64,000 nucleotides of DNA from Nocardioides sp. CFH 31398 (GTDB taxonomy: Bacteria > Actinomycetota > Actinomycetes > Propionibacteriales > Nocardioidaceae). Position 1 is the first letter of the stretch. Each line of letters opens with the position of its first letter. The notes beneath the pieces are model-generated. The model was not told the DNA's origin and ran no database searches. It saw nothing but the letters and a program-made list of their open reading frames with translations. This document shows, piece after piece, positions 52,407-61,758 of the stretch. The stretch spans positions 124,001 to 188,000 of the forward strand of contig NZ_JAKUHT010000001.1 of the NCBI RefSeq assembly GCF_022436705.1, written 5' to 3'. A program made the translations under genes and the position numbers.

Positions 52407-52637
52407 TCAGTGCGACGGGCCGTACGGCAGCAGGGCCATCTCCCGGGCGTTCTTGATCGCCTTCACGACGCTGCGCTGCTGCTGCGGGGTCAGGCCGGTG
52501 ACGCGGCGGGCGCGGATCTTGCCGCGGTCCGTGACGAACTTCTGCAGCAGCGTGACGTCCTTGTAGTCCACGTGCGCGACGTCGCGGGGCAGCATCGGGG
52601 GACGGCGCTTGACGCCGGGGCGTGCGGGGCGGGGCAT
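52407..52637 (-). CDS. rpsR: 30S ribosomal protein bS18, cysteine-free paralogue
   Basis: A 76-aa ribosomal protein S18. [26 protein letters not shown] and [10 protein letters not shown] are diagnostic. The cysteines that form a zinc site in the main actinobacterial S18 are all absent (no Cys in the protein), so this is the zinc-independent C-minus type, normally made in zinc starvation under Zur control. It is not with rpsF, ssb and rplI, the normal context. ATG at 52637 with a TACGGT box 6 nt upstream fits a leaderless start. Confidence 0.93.
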   Translation of the reverse strand: MPRPARPGVKRRPPMLPRDVAHVDYKDVTLLQKFVTDRGKIRARRVTGLTPQQQRSVVKAIKNAREMALLPYGPSH

Positions 52638-52656
52638 GGGCCCACCGTAGTCGTAC

Positions 52657-52671
52657 TGAGAACAGTTCTCA
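52657..52671. promoter_or_regulatory. Zur-like operator of rpsR paralogue
   Basis: TGAGAACAGTTCTCA, a 15-bp palindrome with one central base, resembles Zur boxes of the type TGAAAATGATTTTCA (TGAnAA...TTnTCA kept). It covers about -20 to -34 from the presumed leaderless start of rpsR, so binding would block the promoter. Confidence 0.6.
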
Positions 52672-53190
52672 ACTCGGAGGTTGGCTCCCGAAGACGCCCC
52701 AGCAGAGGTGGTCGCGGCGTCCCTGGTCCTCGAGGACGAGCTCCCGCACCTCGTCCGGCAGGAGCTCCCGCTGACGGTCGCGCTCGCGCCGCCCGGCGTC
52801 CGGGTCGTCGGGACGGGCGGCCCGGACGGCCTTGATCGCGTACGCCGCGGCGCCGAGGTCGTGCTCGGCGACGTGCGGCACGCAGGCGGCCTGACCCGCG
52901 GCGTACGCGGCGAACCGCCCGGCCCCCTCGAGCGGTCGCGCCGCCCCCATGGCGTGCCCACCGGCGGCCCGCGAGCGCATCATCGGCATCTCACCCCGGG
53001 TCCACGCCCGTACCGCCTCGACGGCCACCCGGGGCCGCGGGTCGTCCGGCTGCTCGCGTGCGAACAGCGGCAGGACCCGCTCGGCGCAGTCCGCGGCCCA
53101 GAGCGCCAGCAGGCGGTGGTGCTCGTCGGTCAGGCTGCCGCCGCGGCGGATCGTGACCAGGCGCGGGTCGCGGACGGGAGGCAGGATCAC
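52669..53190 (-). CDS. Putative immunity protein (Imm5-like), long partner
   Basis: A 173-aa helical protein. The middle and end ([49 protein letters not shown]) match proteins annotated as putative immunity protein, Imm5-like. GTG at 53190 overlaps the stop of the small upstream gene by 4 bp. No toxin with polymorphic-toxin features is present nearby, so immunity is only a family label. Its TGA stop falls inside the Zur-like palindrome. Confidence 0.65.
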   Translation of the reverse strand: MILPPVRDPRLVTIRRGGSLTDEHHRLLALWAADCAERVLPLFAREQPDDPRPRVAVEAVRAWTRGEMPMMRSRAAGGHAMGAARPLEGAGRFAAYAAGQAACVPHVAEHDLGAAAYAIKAVRAARPDDPDAGRRERDRQRELLPDEVRELVLEDQGRRDHLCWGVFGSQPPS

Positions 53191-53387
53191 GTGCGGAGCC
53201 GCCCGTCGAGCCGGTGCACGAGGCGACTCGCGTCGGTGGTGGTGGCCTCGTCGACAGCCCGTCGCGGCCTGTCGTCGCCCCCTCGCGCGGCCTCGAACAC
53301 CGGCAGCACCCACGTGGCACAGGCGGTGGCGAAGGAGGTCACGGCGCGCAGGTCGTCGAGGCTGAGCTCGATCTCCGGGGCGCGCAC
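53187..53387 (-). CDS. Small protein, short partner of the immunity-like gene
   Basis: A 66-aa protein: ELSLDDLRAVTSFATACATWVLPVFE then RPRRAVDEA. It resembles the first part of the next protein ([19 protein letters not shown]...RPRVAVEA), so it is probably a half-length paralogous domain. The preferred start is GTG 53387 (AGGGTGGGGG upstream); GTG 53396 is the alternative. It is coupled to the downstream gene by a 4-bp overlap. Function unknown. Confidence 0.55.
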   Translation of the reverse strand: MRAPEIELSLDDLRAVTSFATACATWVLPVFEAARGGDDRPRRAVDEATTTDASRLVHRLDGRLRT

Positions 53388-53477
53388 CGCCCCCACCCTA
53401 GGGCTGCGGAATGGTTCTCCACAGATTCCCGCGGAAAGCCTTCTCGGCCTACTCGTTGTCGGTGGTCGATCCTAGAA

Positions 53478-53493
53478 TCGAACACATGAGCGA
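53478..53493. promoter_or_regulatory. LexA (SOS)-like box over the HNH gene start
   Basis: TCGAAC-N4-GAGCGA: the left half matches the actinobacterial LexA consensus TCGAAC-N4-GTTCGA exactly, the right half at 4 of 6 bases. It overlaps the ATG at 53486. Confidence 0.4.
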
Positions 53494-54814
53494 GTCGTTG
53501 GCAATCGAGGCGCTGGTGCGGGATGACCCCGTGGCCGCCGCGCGGGCGTTCGCCCGCGGTCTCGCCGACCTCGCTCCCGAGTCCTTCTGCGAGACCGACC
53601 TGGTCGACGTCCTCGGTGAGCTCGAGACCCTGAAGTGCGCGGCCGAATCGGCGCAGGCGGTCGCCACCCGCGGTGTGTACGCCGCGGCGGTCGCCCGTCA
53701 GCGGGCGGCGGGCTGGCGGTCCTCGCGGCTGGGTCAGGGGGTGGGTCACCAGGTCGCCCTGGCCCGTCGGGAGCCGCCCAGCCGCGGTTCGACGCACCTG
53801 GGTCTGGCGCGGGAGGTCGCGGCGCTGCCGCACCTGGCCGGGCTGTGGGCCGCCGGTCGCGTGTCGGAGCGGAAGGTGTCGCTCATCGTGGGGCGCATCG
53901 TGTGGCTCGACGCCGATGACCGTCGTGGGGTGGACGCCCAGCTCGCCGGCGACCCCGAGCGTGCGGAGCGGCTGTGCCAGATGAACGACTGGCAGGCCCG
54001 CGGCGCCGCCGAGGCCCTCGCCTGCGCCGCCGACCCCGCCGGCGCGGTACGCCGTCGTGCCGCCGCCGAGGCCGACCGCCACGTCACCTCACGGCCCGCA
54101 CCGGACACCATGATGCGGCTCTCCGCGTTGCTGCCGGTCAAGGACGGCGTCGCCCTCATCGCCGCGCTACGCCTGGCCGCGGACCAGGCACGCGCCGCCG
54201 GCGACGACCGCACCCGCGGGCAGGTCATGGCCGACACCCTCGTCGGACGCGTCACCGGCCGCGACCCCCTCACCGACCCCGCGCCCGTGACCGTCGACGT
54301 CACCGTCCCCCTCGACGCGCTGCTGCCCGACGGCTCCCACGACGGGCAGGCGCCGCACGCGTTCGGGTGGGTCGACGGCTACGGCGAGGTCCCCGCCGAC
54401 CTCACCCGGTCGCTGGTCGCGGATGCCGTCGAGACCCTGGGGGTGTTCCGGCGGGTCTTCACCGACCCCGCCACCGGACAGCTCGTCGCCATGGAATCCG
54501 CCGCACGCCGCTTCCCCGCGCTGCTCGCACTGCTGCTGCGGCGCCGCGACACCTACTGCCGCACCCCCTGGTGCGGCGCCCCCATCCGCCACACCGACCA
54601 CGTCCTCCCGGCCGAGGAGGGCGGGCCCACCTCCGCCGACAACGGCCAAGGCCTGTGCGAGGCCTGCAACTACGCCAAACAAGCCCCCGGCTGGCGCTCC
54701 AAGACCCGCACCGACCCCGACGGCACCCACGTCGTCGAGACCACCACCCCCACCGGCCACACCCACGAGACCCGACCACCACCCGCACACCCACCCAGGT
54801 CACCCCGGGAGTAG
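53486..54814 (+). CDS. DUF222/HNH endonuclease (13E12 repeat family)
   Basis: A 442-aa protein with an N-terminal DUF222 domain (about residues 20-300) and a C-terminal HNH nuclease (about 345-400): CRTPWCGAPIRHTDHV, then EEGGPTSADNGQGLCEACNYAK with the usual zinc/HNH residues. The type is abundant in actinobacteria and relates to the M. tuberculosis 13E12 genes. ATG at 53486 is preferred to an upstream GTG that lacks a promoter; the open frame to 53411 would cross the LexA-like box. The tail is Thr/Pro-rich. Confidence 0.93.
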   Translation: MSESLAIEALVRDDPVAAARAFARGLADLAPESFCETDLVDVLGELETLKCAAESAQAVATRGVYAAAVARQRAAGWRSSRLGQGVGHQVALARREPPSRGSTHLGLAREVAALPHLAGLWAAGRVSERKVSLIVGRIVWLDADDRRGVDAQLAGDPERAERLCQMNDWQARGAAEALACAADPAGAVRRRAAAEADRHVTSRPAPDTMMRLSALLPVKDGVALIAALRLAADQARAAGDDRTRGQVMADTLVGRVTGRDPLTDPAPVTVDVTVPLDALLPDGSHDGQAPHAFGWVDGYGEVPADLTRSLVADAVETLGVFRRVFTDPATGQLVAMESAARRFPALLALLLRRRDTYCRTPWCGAPIRHTDHVLPAEEGGPTSADNGQGLCEACNYAKQAPGWRSKTRTDPDGTHVVETTTPTGHTHETRPPPAHPPRSPRE

Positions 54815-54826
54815 ACCCCCGGGTGG
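54801..54826 (+). terminator. Hairpin over the HNH stop codon
   Basis: CCCGGG at 54804-54809 pairs with 54818-54823, extended by flanking CAC/GTG with one bulge. The TAG stop (54812-54814) is in the loop. Confidence 0.45.
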
Positions 54827-54908
54827 TCGGGCAGTGAGCGGGCCCCGGCGGGCGAACGCCCGTCGAGACCGGGCGCGCCCGCACCGGGAGCCGGGCGAGA
54901 CTGGGGCG

Positions 54909-55559
54909 GTGAGCGACACCCGCGTCCTGCGCGAGGAGGACCCCGAGGCCGCCCGGTTGCTCGGGGAGGGGTGGACGGTCGTCGCGGAGTCCTGGGGTGC
55001 CCGGCTGCGCGACCCGGACCCGCAGCGGCTGCGGGCGCTGGTGGACGTCGCCACCCTCGCCGGGTACGACGTCCGCGAGCTCGAGCGCCACGAGCTCGGC
55101 GCCGTCGCGGGGCTGGAGGCGGTGACGGCCGGTGACTACCCCAGGACGCCGGCGACGGACGTCCCCGCGCGCACGCGCGCCGTCCTGGAGGCGATGGACG
55201 CGCGGTTCGTGGGGGCGTGGGCCGGCGACGTCCTCGCCGCGGTCACGGCGGTCGAGCCGGGGGAGGGACTGGTCGAGACGTCCTTCACGTCGGTGCACCC
55301 CGAGCACCGGCGGCGTGGGCTGGCGGCGGCGGTGAAGGCGGCGTCGGTGCTCGTGATGCTGCCCGGTGGTGCGCGGGTGTTCGGGACCGGGGGAGCGGCG
55401 GTCAACGCGGGCAGCCTGGCGATGAACGCGCGGGTCGGGTACCTCGTGGAGGAGCGGTGGCTCAGCCTGCGCGCGCCCGCGGCCCGGCCCGCCGACGACG
55501 CCGCCGGCGGGTCGACGGGTTTGGCGAAAGCCCCACGCCGGGGGCCCTCGGATTTCTAG
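54909..55559 (+). CDS. GNAT family N-acetyltransferase
   Basis: A 216-aa acetyltransferase. The acetyl-CoA-binding stretch TSVHPEHRRRGLAAAVKAASV is present (R-R-R-G-L-A in motif A), with a conserved asparagine segment GAAVNAGSLAMNARVGY characteristic of motif B. The C-terminal 30 residues are poorly conserved. GTG at 54909 sits after GACTGGGGCG. The function is unspecified; small-molecule acetylation is most likely. Confidence 0.83.
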   Translation: MSDTRVLREEDPEAARLLGEGWTVVAESWGARLRDPDPQRLRALVDVATLAGYDVRELERHELGAVAGLEAVTAGDYPRTPATDVPARTRAVLEAMDARFVGAWAGDVLAAVTAVEPGEGLVETSFTSVHPEHRRRGLAAAVKAASVLVMLPGGARVFGTGGAAVNAGSLAMNARVGYLVEERWLSLRAPAARPADDAAGGSTGLAKAPRRGPSDF

Positions 55560-55619
55560 AATCGGGTGGTCGCCCATGGGGAGGCGACCCTGCATCCTTC
55601 CCCCGTTCTCGAGGTCCTC

Positions 55620-57251
55620 ATGTCGTTCCGTCCTGCTGTGCGCCCACGTCTGCTCGCCGGGGTCGGTTCCCTGGCCGCCCTGGCGCTGCTGGCGGTCCCG
55701 GTCGTGCCCGCTGTGGCCGCCGACGAGGTCGAGGCCACCGTCCCCGGCGCCGAGGGCGCCGTCGAGCCGACGGAGCCGACGGAGCTGACGGAGCCGGGTG
55801 AGCCGAGCGCACCCGTCGAGGGCCTCGAGGACACCGAGCCGAGCGCGCCGACCGCGCCCGGCGAGAGCACCGAGCCGACCGGGAGCGTCCAGCCCGCGGA
55901 GCCGGTGGCTCCCGTGCCGGCGGGCCCGTCCTGCGTCGGCGGTGGTCTCGGTGACGGCCCGGTCGGGGGCGCGAGCAACCCAGTCGACGGCACCCGATGG
56001 GTCGCCGAGCAGGTCGCGCCCGGACGGCTGGTCCTCCGCCGCGCCCTCGACGGGGGCACCACCGCGCCGCTGGCCACCCTGGAGCTGCCCGGGGCGCCCG
56101 GGGCCGCGGGCGGCCTCACCTTCGGGGCCGACGGGCGGCTGTACGTGGTCGCGGCGGCCGACGCCGGTGGCGAGGCGGTCCTCTTCCGCACCGCACTCCC
56201 GCTCCGACCCAGCACGCGTCCCCTCGAGGTCGCGGAGGTCAGCCGTGCGTCGACCGACGCCCCGGTGACCCGCATCGCCTTCACGCGTGACGGTCTCCTC
56301 CACCTCGTCTCCGACGGCTTCTCGACCGCGATCGACCCGGTCACCGGTGAGACGGTCGCGACCTACGGCGCCGCCGCCGGTCAGGCGCTCGCCTGCGGCC
56401 GGCCGAGCCAGCTCACCGTGCGCGTCGCGCTGCCGCGGGGCCGGGTGGCACCCACGGACCAGCTGGCCGTGACCCTCACCGGCGCTGCGTACGACGGCTC
56501 GCCTGTCGCGCCCCGCGGCGTCACCGCCGGCGACGACACCGGCCGCCAGGCGAAGCTGGGCGAGTACGTCCAGGTCCTCGCCCTGCCGGGCGCCACCTAC
56601 GACGTCGTCCTCACCACCGCGGACGGCCTCGCCCCCACCGCGTACGACGTGGCCCTGGCCTGCGACGACGGTCCGACGCGCCTGGTCGACACACCCGGGA
56701 CGAGCGGGACGGTGACCATGCCCGACCGCTCCTCGTCCCCCACCTGCACCTTCACCGCCGTGCCGGCCGAGGCGGAGCCCACGGAGCCCACGGAGCCGGA
56801 CGGCGACCGGGGCGCCGGGCCGCGGGCGTCCGGCCCGGCGGTCCTCACCCTCGGCCGCGACGACGGGCTGCTCGGCGGTGGCGTGGGGACGGACCGCGAG
56901 AAGGGCCGGGAGAAGACGGAGGAGCCGGACGACTCCGGGGACGGCGCGCGGCGCGACGCCTCGGGCGCCGGCCTGGGCCGCGACCTCGGCGACCAGATGC
57001 GCCAGGACGGGGCCCTGGGCGGCGGCCTGGGCGACCTGGGCGGCGGCATGCCCGGCGCCACGGGCACCGGGACCGACACCGAGACGGGTGCCGACCGGAC
57101 GAGCGGCGCCCGGGACCCGGGTCCGAACCTGCCGAACACCGGCGGTCCGCCGGCGGTGGTGCTCCCGGTGGCTCTCGGGGCGATCGCCCTGGGCAGCGTG
57201 CTCGTCGCCCGCCGCCGGCGCCCCACGGGTCACCACCGCGCCCGGGCCTGA
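55620..57251 (+). CDS. LPNTG-anchored surface protein
   Basis: A 543-aa exported protein. It has a signal peptide at 1-33 ([14 protein letters not shown]), an acidic Pro/Glu/Thr-rich stretch ([14 protein letters not shown]), a beta-propeller-like central part ([31 protein letters not shown]), a second EPTEPTEPD stretch, a Gly/Asp-rich part, and an LPxTG cell-wall signal: LPNTG at 504-508, hydrophobic helix, RRRRP tail. A sortase should attach it to peptidoglycan; none is in the window. ATG at 55620 is used; its ribosome site is weak (CGAGGTCC). Confidence 0.85.
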   Translation: MSFRPAVRPRLLAGVGSLAALALLAVPVVPAVAADEVEATVPGAEGAVEPTEPTELTEPGEPSAPVEGLEDTEPSAPTAPGESTEPTGSVQPAEPVAPVPAGPSCVGGGLGDGPVGGASNPVDGTRWVAEQVAPGRLVLRRALDGGTTAPLATLELPGAPGAAGGLTFGADGRLYVVAAADAGGEAVLFRTALPLRPSTRPLEVAEVSRASTDAPVTRIAFTRDGLLHLVSDGFSTAIDPVTGETVATYGAAAGQALACGRPSQLTVRVALPRGRVAPTDQLAVTLTGAAYDGSPVAPRGVTAGDDTGRQAKLGEYVQVLALPGATYDVVLTTADGLAPTAYDVALACDDGPTRLVDTPGTSGTVTMPDRSSSPTCTFTAVPAEAEPTEPTEPDGDRGAGPRASGPAVLTLGRDDGLLGGGVGTDREKGREKTEEPDDSGDGARRDASGAGLGRDLGDQMRQDGALGGGLGDLGGGMPGATGTGTDTETGADRTSGARDPGPNLPNTGGPPAVVLPVALGAIALGSVLVARRRRPTGHHRARA

Positions 57252-57281
57252 CGGGGACGCCGGCGCCCACGCGGGGACGGC

Positions 57282-57821
57282 TCAGAGGCCCCGGGTGGCC
57301 TCGCGGTGCGTGTCGCGGAGCGGCAGGTAGGACTGGGCGTTGCGGTGGACGCGCGTGAGCTCGTCCTCGGTGAGCTCGCGCCGCACCTTGCCCGGCACGC
57401 CGACGACGAGGCTCCGGGCGGGGACCTCCTGGCCCTCCCGGACGACGGCCCCGGCGCCCACCAGGCTCTGGGTCCCGACCACGCACCCGCTGAGCAGGCG
57501 GGAGCCCATCCCGATCAGCACGTCGTCGCCGACCGTGCAGCCGTGCACGAGCGCCTGGTGGCCGACCGACACCCGCGCGCCGATCTCGACGGCGTGGGTC
57601 GTGTCCGCGTGCACGACGGTGCCGTCCTGCAGGTTGCTGTCGGCGCCGAGCAGGATCGGGTTCACGTCGGCGCGCAGCACGCAGCCGTACCAGACGCTGG
57701 CACCCGCCTCCACGCGCACGTCGCCGACGAGGATCGCGCCGGGCGCGACCCAGGCGTCGGGGTGGACGACGGGACGGGTGTCGCCGAGAGGGATGAGGAG
57801 GGGTCCGGTCACCCGCGTCAC
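57282..57821 (-). CDS. Gamma-class carbonic anhydrase-like hexapeptide protein
   Basis: A 179-aa left-handed beta-helix protein. Hexapeptide turns and the metal-site histidines ([18 protein letters not shown]) match the gamma carbonic anhydrase/PaaY/YrdA group. Trimeric, cytoplasmic. Either CO2 hydration or an unassigned metal-dependent hydrolase activity is possible. It is divergent from clpB by 104 bp and converges with the surface protein gene. Confidence 0.9.
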   Translation of the reverse strand: MTRVTGPLLIPLGDTRPVVHPDAWVAPGAILVGDVRVEAGASVWYGCVLRADVNPILLGADSNLQDGTVVHADTTHAVEIGARVSVGHQALVHGCTVGDDVLIGMGSRLLSGCVVGTQSLVGAGAVVREGQEVPARSLVVGVPGKVRRELTEDELTRVHRNAQSYLPLRDTHREATRGL

Positions 57822-57859
57822 CCTGCCACGACCGGGACGGCGGTCGTCCAGGAATACAC

Positions 57860-57880
57860 CTTGAGTCGAGTGCGCTAAAG
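57860..57880. promoter_or_regulatory. HAIR-type operator (HspR site) upstream of clpB
   Basis: CTTGAGT-N7-GCTAAAG: left half identical to the HAIR consensus, right half 5 of 7, spacer exactly 7. A TAAAGT hexamer (57876-57881) in the right half could be the -10 box, 45 bp before the clpB start. Confidence 0.7.
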
Positions 57881-57925
57881 TTTCTGTAGTCGACCACCGG
57901 GCCGAGACGACGCGAGGAGGCGGGC

Positions 57926-60538
57926 TTGAGCCAGTTCAGTGCGGAGAAGTTCACGACCAAGGGCCGTGAGGCGATCGAGGGCGCCCAGATCCTCGCCACC
58001 ACCGAGGGCCACACCGCCGTCGAGCCGGTGCACCTGCTCGTCGCCCTGCTGCGCGACGCCGAGGGCAGCACCCAGAGCCTCGTGACCCGCTCGGGGGTCG
58101 ACCCGCAGGCGCTGCTCGGCGCCGCGAAGGCCGAGACCGACCGGCTCCCCAGCGCGAGCGGCAGCACGGTGCAGCGCCCCGGTCCCAGCGCGGCGTTCAC
58201 CCGCGTGCTCGCGAAGGCGATCGACCTCGCCGGGTCGATGAAGGACGAGTACGTCGCGACCGAGCACCTCCTCGTCTCCCTGGCCGCCGTCGAGAGCGCC
58301 GCCCAGCGGGTGCTCACCGCCGCCGGGCTGGACCAGAAAGGCCTGTCCGAGCAGCTCGTCGCCCTGCGCGGCAACCGCCGCGTGACGAGCCCGGACGCCG
58401 AGTCGACGTACGAGGCGCTCGAGAAGTACTCCGTCGACCTCACCGCGTCCGCCGCCGAGGGCAAGCTCGACCCGGTGATCGGGCGCGACGCCGAGATCCG
58501 CCGCGTCATCCAGGTCCTCTCGCGCCGCACGAAGAACAACCCCGTCCTGATCGGCGAGCCCGGCGTCGGCAAGACCGCCGTCGTCGAGGGCCTCGCCCAG
58601 CGCGTCGTCGACGGCGACGTCCCCGACTCGCTGAAGGGCCGGCGCGTGCTGAGCCTCGACCTCGCGGCGATGGTCGCGGGTGCGAAGTACCGCGGCGAGT
58701 TCGAGGAGCGCCTCAAGGCCGTCCTCGAGGAGATCAAGGACGCCGGCGGGCAGGTCATCACCTTCATCGACGAGCTCCACACCGTCGTCGGAGCGGGCGC
58801 CGGCGGCGACTCCGCGATGGACGCCGGCAACATGCTCAAGCCGATGCTCGCCCGCGGCGAGCTGCACATGGTCGGCGCGACCACGCTCGACGAGTACCGC
58901 GAGCGCATCGAGTCCGACCCGGCGCTGGAGCGCCGCTTCCAGCAGGTGTACGTCGGTGAGCCCACCGTCGAGGACACCGTGCAGATCCTCCGCGGCATCC
59001 AGGAGAAGTACGAGGCCCACCACGGCGTCCGCATCACCGACGCCGCCCTGGTCGCGGCCGCGCAGCTCTCCGACCGCTACATCACCGGCCGCCAGCTGCC
59101 CGACAAGGCGATCGACCTCATCGACGAGGCCGCCAGCCGGCTGCGCATGGAGCACGAGTCCTCCCCGGAGGAGATCGACGTCCTGCGCCGGCAGGTCGAC
59201 CGGCTGACGATGGAGCAGTTCGCCCTCGAGAAGGAGTCGGACGACGCCTCCGTCGAGCGGCTCGCCGCGCTGCGCGCCGACCTCGCCGACAAGCAGGAGG
59301 AGCTGCGCGCCCTGGAGGCCCGCTGGGAGCGTGAGCGCCAGACCCTCGAGGGGGAGGGCGAGCTCCGCAAGCAGCTCGACCAGCTGCGCATCGACGCCGA
59401 CCGGCTGCAGCGCGAGGGCGACCTCGGCCGCGCGAGCGAGATCCTCTACGGGCAGATCCCCGTGCTGGAGAAGCAGATCGCCGAGGCGGCCGCGCAGGCC
59501 GAGCAGGCCCAGCACGAGGGGGACCTCGAGCCGCTCGTCGGCGAGGAGGTCGGCGCCGAGCAGGTCGCGGACGTCGTCGAGGCGTGGACCGGCATCCCCA
59601 CCGGCCGTCTGCTCGAGGGCGAGACCGCGAAGCTGCTGCGGATGGAGGACGTCCTCGGCGAGCGCCTCATCGGCCAGCGCCAGGCCCTCACCGCGGTCAG
59701 CGACGCCGTTCGTCGCTCCCGCGCGGGCATCGCCGACCCCGACCGCCCGACGGGCTCGTTCCTCTTCCTCGGTCCCACCGGCACCGGCAAGACGGAGCTG
59801 GCGAAGGCGCTGGCGGACTTCCTGTTCGACGACGAGCGCGCGATCGTCCGCGTCGACATGAGCGAGTACTCCGAGAAGCACTCGGTGGCCCGTCTCGTCG
59901 GCGCCCCGCCCGGCTACGTCGGCTACGACGAGGGCGGCCAGCTCACCGAGGCCGTCCGGCGCCGCCCGTACGGCGTGGTCCTGCTCGACGAGGTCGAGAA
60001 GGCCCACCCGGAGGTCTTCGACATCCTCCTGCAGGTGCTGGACGACGGTCGCCTGACCGACGGCCAGGGCCGCACGGTCGACTTCCGCAACACGCTGCTG
60101 ATCCTCACGAGCAACCTGGGCTCGCACCACCTGGTCGACCCCACGCTGTCGCCCGAGGCGCGCCGCGAGGCGGTCATGGGCGTGGTCCGGGCGTCGTTCA
60201 AGCCGGAGTTCCTCAACCGGCTCGACGAGATCGTCACCTTCGACGCCCTCACGCCCACGGACCTCACCCGCATCGTCGACCTGCAGCTCGGCCTGCTCGA
60301 GCGGCGCCTCGCCGTCCGGCGGATCTCGATCGAGGTCTCGGACGCGGCGAAGCGGTGGCTCGCGGACGTCGGCTACGACCCGGCGTACGGCGCCCGCCCG
60401 CTGCGGCGCCTGGTGCAGTCGGCGATCGGCGACCCGCTGGCCCGGCTGCTCATCGGCGGGGAGGTCACCGACGGGGGCACCGTGACGGTGGACGTCGCCG
60501 ACTCCGACGACGGCGGCCTGGCGGTGCGGCCCGGCTAA
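57926..60538 (+). CDS. clpB: Disaggregase ClpB (Hsp100)
   Basis: ATP-dependent disaggregase of 870 aa, full length. It has the Clp N-domain (1-150), a first AAA+ module with Walker A GEPGVGKT at 210-217, a coiled-coil middle domain (about 410-530), a second AAA+ module with GPTGTGKT at 616-623, and the C-terminal D2-small domain. It acts with DnaK to rescue aggregates. TTG at 57926 is supported by GAGGAGG. HspR control via the HAIR element is predicted, matching the known clpB regulation in streptomycetes. Confidence 0.97.
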   Translation: MSQFSAEKFTTKGREAIEGAQILATTEGHTAVEPVHLLVALLRDAEGSTQSLVTRSGVDPQALLGAAKAETDRLPSASGSTVQRPGPSAAFTRVLAKAIDLAGSMKDEYVATEHLLVSLAAVESAAQRVLTAAGLDQKGLSEQLVALRGNRRVTSPDAESTYEALEKYSVDLTASAAEGKLDPVIGRDAEIRRVIQVLSRRTKNNPVLIGEPGVGKTAVVEGLAQRVVDGDVPDSLKGRRVLSLDLAAMVAGAKYRGEFEERLKAVLEEIKDAGGQVITFIDELHTVVGAGAGGDSAMDAGNMLKPMLARGELHMVGATTLDEYRERIESDPALERRFQQVYVGEPTVEDTVQILRGIQEKYEAHHGVRITDAALVAAAQLSDRYITGRQLPDKAIDLIDEAASRLRMEHESSPEEIDVLRRQVDRLTMEQFALEKESDDASVERLAALRADLADKQEELRALEARWERERQTLEGEGELRKQLDQLRIDADRLQREGDLGRASEILYGQIPVLEKQIAEAAAQAEQAQHEGDLEPLVGEEVGAEQVADVVEAWTGIPTGRLLEGETAKLLRMEDVLGERLIGQRQALTAVSDAVRRSRAGIADPDRPTGSFLFLGPTGTGKTELAKALADFLFDDERAIVRVDMSEYSEKHSVARLVGAPPGYVGYDEGGQLTEAVRRRPYGVVLLDEVEKAHPEVFDILLQVLDDGRLTDGQGRTVDFRNTLLILTSNLGSHHLVDPTLSPEARREAVMGVVRASFKPEFLNRLDEIVTFDALTPTDLTRIVDLQLGLLERRLAVRRISIEVSDAAKRWLADVGYDPAYGARPLRRLVQSAIGDPLARLLIGGEVTDGGTVTVDVADSDDGGLAVRPG

Positions 60539-60591
60539 TCGCCGGCCCTCGCCACCGGGGCGCTCCTCCACCCTCATGGGAGGATCACAGG

Positions 60592-61758
60592 GTGCCTCAG
60601 ACCACCGACGCCCGGCCCCAGCAGGCGACCCTCGGCGGCTGGATGATCGTCTCCGGCTCCGTGCTGCTGGTCGCGTCGTTGTTCACGACGATGGCCGAGC
60701 TGCGGTCCCTGGACACCCGCCGCTCCGTGGAGGAGACCCTCGCCGAGCCGCCGCTGGACACCTCCGGCATCTCGGTGGAGGGCTTCCTGCAGCTGCTGCA
60801 CGCCAGCGCGCTCGTGGCCGGCGGGTGCGCGGCCGCGATGGCGGTGCTCGGCGTCTACGCCCTGCGCCGCCACCGCCCGGCCCGCGTCCTGCTCAGCGTC
60901 CTGGCCGTCCCGCTGTTCCTGGCCGGGATCGTGGCCGGCGGCCTGCTGTCGTCGGTCGTCGCCGTCTCCGTCGCGCTGCTCTGGGTCAAGCCCAGCCGCG
61001 ACTGGTTCGACGGCACCCCGCGCGCGGTGCCCGAGGCGCCCGCCCGGCCGACGCCCGGGGACCCCGCCGCGCGCCCGGACCCGTCGCACGACGGCACCGG
61101 CGGACCCACCGGGACCGACGGGCCCGCCGACGGCCCGTCGGCCCCCGACGCCCCGTGGTCACGACCCGTCGCCGACGGCGAGGCCACCGGCGCCCGGCCG
61201 TACGCCGGGTTCGGGACGCCCCAGTCCGGCCAGCCGGGTCAGGCCACCGACACCCTCCCGCGTCCCTGGGGCGGCACCGGCCCGGCGGCCCCGGCCCGCG
61301 GCGACGCCCGCACGCGGCCGCCCGCGGTGCTCGTCGCCTGCCTGGTCACCTGGCTGGTGTCGGGCCTCGTGGCGCTGCTGATGGTCGCCGGCGCGGTCGA
61401 CGTGCTCCTCAACGCCGACCCGCTGCTCGACGAGGTCCGCCGCCAGCAGCCCGAGGCGTTCGAGCAGAGCGGTCTGACGCGCGGCGCGCTCGTGGCGACG
61501 ATCGCGGTCATGTGCGGCCTCGTCGCCGTCTGGGCGATCGGCGCGATCGTCGCCGCCGTCCTCGCCTTCCGGGGCTCGCCCGCCGGGCGGACGGCCCTGG
61601 TCGTCTCCGCCGCGGTGTCGGGAGCGCTGGCGGTGCTGGCGGGCCTGCTGCAGCCGGTGCTGTGGGCGCTGTCCCTCGCCGCCCTCCTCACGGTGCTGTG
61701 CCTGCTGCGCCCGGAGGTCCGGGCCTGGTACGCCGGTCGCGGTGGGACGGGTCGATGA
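60592..61758 (+). CDS. Multi-pass membrane protein with Pro-rich loop
   Basis: A 388-aa protein with about three helices at the N-terminus (17-150), a hydrophilic Pro/Gly/Asp-rich middle (about 155-245), and four helices after residue 250. The ending WALSLAALLTVLCLLRPEVRAWYAG resembles the ends of the next two proteins (xWF/Wx near the membrane). GTG at 60592 follows GGGAGGATCACAGG. Family not recognised. Its stop overlaps the next ATG by 4 bp. Confidence 0.7.
   Translation: MPQTTDARPQQATLGGWMIVSGSVLLVASLFTTMAELRSLDTRRSVEETLAEPPLDTSGISVEGFLQLLHASALVAGGCAAAMAVLGVYALRRHRPARVLLSVLAVPLFLAGIVAGGLLSSVVAVSVALLWVKPSRDWFDGTPRAVPEAPARPTPGDPAARPDPSHDGTGGPTGTDGPADGPSAPDAPWSRPVADGEATGARPYAGFGTPQSGQPGQATDTLPRPWGGTGPAAPARGDARTRPPAVLVACLVTWLVSGLVALLMVAGAVDVLLNADPLLDEVRRQQPEAFEQSGLTRGALVATIAVMCGLVAVWAIGAIVAAVLAFRGSPAGRTALVVSAAVSGALAVLAGLLQPVLWALSLAALLTVLCLLRPEVRAWYAGRGGTGR

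Noticed and set aside
52669-53313. Longer immunity-like protein starting at 53313
   Set aside because: The extra N-terminal residues are Arg/Ala-rich and antisense-like, overlapping the small partner gene out of frame; the GTG at 53190 matches homologues as remembered.
53187-54814. Toxin-immunity or phage-defence island (immunity-like pair next to an HNH nuclease)
   Set aside because: The HNH gene is of the common DUF222 type, is on the opposite strand, and no toxin domain or mobile marker is present.
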